NCBI GenBank assembly: GCA_021788565.1 | Contig: JAJYKO010000033.1 | Span: 1-15,752, forward strand | DNA from: Chloroflexota bacterium | Lineage (GTDB): Bacteria; Chloroflexota; UBA6077 | Direction: 5' to 3' | Length of the DNA stretch: 15,752 bases | Shown here: piece after piece, positions 14,511 to 15,752 of the stretch | Position numbering within the stretch: position 1 is the stretch's first letter | Layout: the number at the start of each line of letters is the position of its first letter | Notes under the pieces: model-generated | The model's input: the letters and a program-made list of their open reading frames with translations, nothing else | Database searches by the model: none | Told to the model about the DNA's origin: nothing | Program-made: the position numbers and the translations under genes

Positions 14511-14539
14511 GGTATATCAGATTGGGCAGACGCAGTCAA
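14511..14539 (-). promoter_or_regulatory. Sigma70-like promoter of the transporter operon
   Basis: On the minus strand TTGACT (14534-14539; five of six consensus bases) is followed after exactly 17 bp by TATACC (14511-14516; four of six), preceded by TGA, an extended -10 pattern. Transcription should begin near 14504, giving a leader of about 130 nt before the GTG start of the binding protein. This is the best promoter-like sequence I found in the window and lies 42 nt past the stop of the upstream propeller gene. Confidence 0.65.
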
Positions 14540-14581
14540 TACTTTACAGTTAATGGGGCAGATGCGGCGAACCGCGTGCGC

Positions 14582-15752
14582 CTAAACCGTCAGATCCCAC
14601 CTCCAGAGCTGGCCCCCTAGGGTGAGGGCGTAAATGGTGCCCTGCTCGGCGTAGTCAGGGGAGAGGGCCAGGGCCACCACAGGGCGATTGCCGGGTGCGG
14701 GTGCCAGATTCTGCCAGTTGTGGGCCCCATCCCGGGAGATGTAAACGCCGCCTCCGCCGGACGCAAATAGGGTGCGGCCGCGGTTGAAGTATGGGGCCGC
14801 GACCATGGAGACGACAGGATAGCCCCTTCTGCCGACCCCCGATGGCAGCCACAGGGGCCGAATTCCTTCCCTGGTCCGCTCCGTGGCGTCGGGGACCAAG
14901 CGGTAGATGGAATCGCCGTTGCCGATGAAGAACTTCTGGTCCTGGCCGTAACTGTCGGGCACCGCCAGCACGGTGACACGAGTGTCAGTGGGCCTGGAGA
15001 ACATGCTGACGAAAGCCGCTTCGTCCAGGAACCGGCGCCAGACGGTCACCCTGCCCCGTGAACCGTCCGATGGCTCCAGCCAGGTCCCTATGAGCAGAGT
15101 CGGTCTTCGGTCGGGAGCGATGGCGAGAGTCGCCGCTATCAGGTACTCACCGCCAACCGGGGCTTCCAATTCCGACCAGCTCTCGCCGCCGTCAGTCGAC
15201 AGGTGCAGGGTGCCGGTCGTCGCCGCCACCATCGTGTGATCCTGGGGGAAAGTTGGGGATAGCGCCAGCAGCTCCAACTGGTGGTCCTCCAGCCCGAGCC
15301 TGCGCCAAGCTGTTCCCCGGTTGGTGCTGATGAACAGTCCTTCGGAAGTGGTCGCGTAGAGTGTGCTATCCCGCTCGAAGTCGGGAGATAGGACTACGGC
15401 GGAGGCGCCCGTTCCTCCCAAGCCCTCGGCGGCCGGCTCCCAGTTCTGGCCACCATCCGTCGAGCGCAGCGGCGCTTCGGAGGATCCCCAGGTGAAGAGG
15501 GTCGTGTCCGAATTGAAAGACGGCGAGAGGACCAGGCCGATCAGTGGAGAGGCATCCAGGCCCCGGTTGGTGGCCTCCCAGCTTGCCCCACCGTCCTCCG
15601 AACGGATGATACCCTCACCAAATAGGCCTGCCAGGAGTGTCCGGCCGGCAGCGGCGACGCTGAGCGCTATCTCGGCTTCGGCGGCGACGCGCCAGGAATC
15701 CCCTCGGTCGTCCAAGAGCGCAACTCCTCTCCCGGTGGCGGCGGCCAGAACC
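14582..15752 (-). CDS. Asp-box (BNR) beta-propeller protein, C-terminal part (cut by window edge)
   Basis: The 389 visible residues form a repeat protein of the sialidase/BNR-Asp-box or Ycf48-like propeller type. Six Asp boxes (S-x-D-x-G-x-x-W pattern) occur: LDDRGDSW (13-20), SEDGGASW (51-58), STDGGQNW (97-104), STNRGTAW (142-149), STDGGESW (185-192) and SRDGAHNW (339-346). A companion strand 'LSPxF/Y..(D)xT(L/I)(Y/F)A' recurs, for example at 75-85, 121-133 and 363-375. The frame is still open at the right edge, so the N-terminus, any signal peptide and the true length are unknown. Such proteins are often exported and act as binding or assembly scaffolds; catalytic sialidase residues cannot be claimed. 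It is probably not part of the transporter operon, because that operon has its own promoter just downstream. Confidence 0.88.
   Translation of the reverse strand, partial: VLAAATGRGVALLDDRGDSWRVAAEAEIALSVAAAGRTLLAGLFGEGIIRSEDGGASWEATNRGLDASPLIGLVLSPSFNSDTTLFTWGSSEAPLRSTDGGQNWEPAAEGLGGTGASAVVLSPDFERDSTLYATTSEGLFISTNRGTAWRRLGLEDHQLELLALSPTFPQDHTMVAATTGTLHLSTDGGESWSELEAPVGGEYLIAATLAIAPDRRPTLLIGTWLEPSDGSRGRVTVWRRFLDEAAFVSMFSRPTDTRVTVLAVPDSYGQDQKFFIGNGDSIYRLVPDATERTREGIRPLWLPSGVGRRGYPVVSMVAAPYFNRGRTLFASGGGGVYISRDGAHNWQNLAPAPGNRPVVALALSPDYAEQGTIYALTLGGQLWRWDLTV

Noticed and set aside
14375..14539. N-terminal extension of the binding protein by 55 codons
   Set aside because: It would place the promoter inside the coding region; the GTG at 14374 has a strong ribosome site and is followed by a clear twin-arginine signal.
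14564..14575. GCGG-TTCG-CCGC mini-hairpin after the propeller gene
   Set aside because: The stem is only 4 bp, with no T-run; likely chance in GC-rich DNA.

Overview
The window is GC-rich bacterial DNA, densely coded, with almost everything on the minus strand. Only one gene, a 2-hydroxyacid dehydrogenase, reads on the plus strand. A member of the Chloroflexota (Chloroflexi) or a similar uncultured lineage seems most likely. The hints are a twin-arginine lipoprotein binding protein with a long Ala/Pro linker, an Asp-box beta-propeller with 'LSPxFxxDxTL(Y/F)A' units, and a six-helix GAF histidine kinase. This is a judgement from gene style, not from a marker gene. No rRNA, tRNA, transposase, CRISPR or phage gene was seen. 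No gene-free stretch exceeds 300 bases.

Left block, 1-7075, minus strand, in transcription order: a six-helix GAF/HisKA histidine kinase, an OmpR-type response regulator, a universal stress protein, a type IIA (SERCA-like) Ca2+ P-type ATPase, and the N-terminal 371 residues of an FtsH-like AAA protease that runs off the left edge. The stress-protein gene ends 11 nt before the ATPase start, and the ATPase and ftsH are 55 nt apart. The block looks like a signalling cassette coupled to ion export and membrane-protein quality control. It loosely resembles a Kdp-type sensor/regulator/USP/P-type ATPase set with a Ca2+-type pump in place of KdpB.

Middle, 7341-9376: a D-lactate-dehydrogenase-type 2-hydroxyacid dehydrogenase (plus strand), convergent with an ornithine cyclodeaminase/mu-crystallin family gene (minus strand).

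Right block, 9400-14374, minus strand: a complete branched-chain/hydrophobic amino-acid type ABC importer in the order binding protein, LivH, LivM, LivG, LivF, followed by the cyclodeaminase-family gene. LivH to LivF are joined by overlapping stop/start codons. A good sigma70-like promoter with a 17-bp spacer (14511-14539) and a leader of about 130 nt with two dyads precede the binding-protein gene. Upstream of that lies a partial Asp-box propeller protein that runs off the right edge.

The most distinctive non-coding feature is a family of 7-bp-periodic arrays (core ATTAG/CTAAT). It occurs at three gene boundaries: kinase/regulator, kinase/dehydrogenase and binding protein/LivH. Each array has a left arm of ATTAG-type heptamers and a right arm of CTAAT-type heptamers facing each other across a spacer. 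The arrays contain the stop codons of the kinase and the binding protein and the start codon of the response regulator. The one at the binding protein/LivH boundary encloses a perfect 12-bp GC-rich stem.
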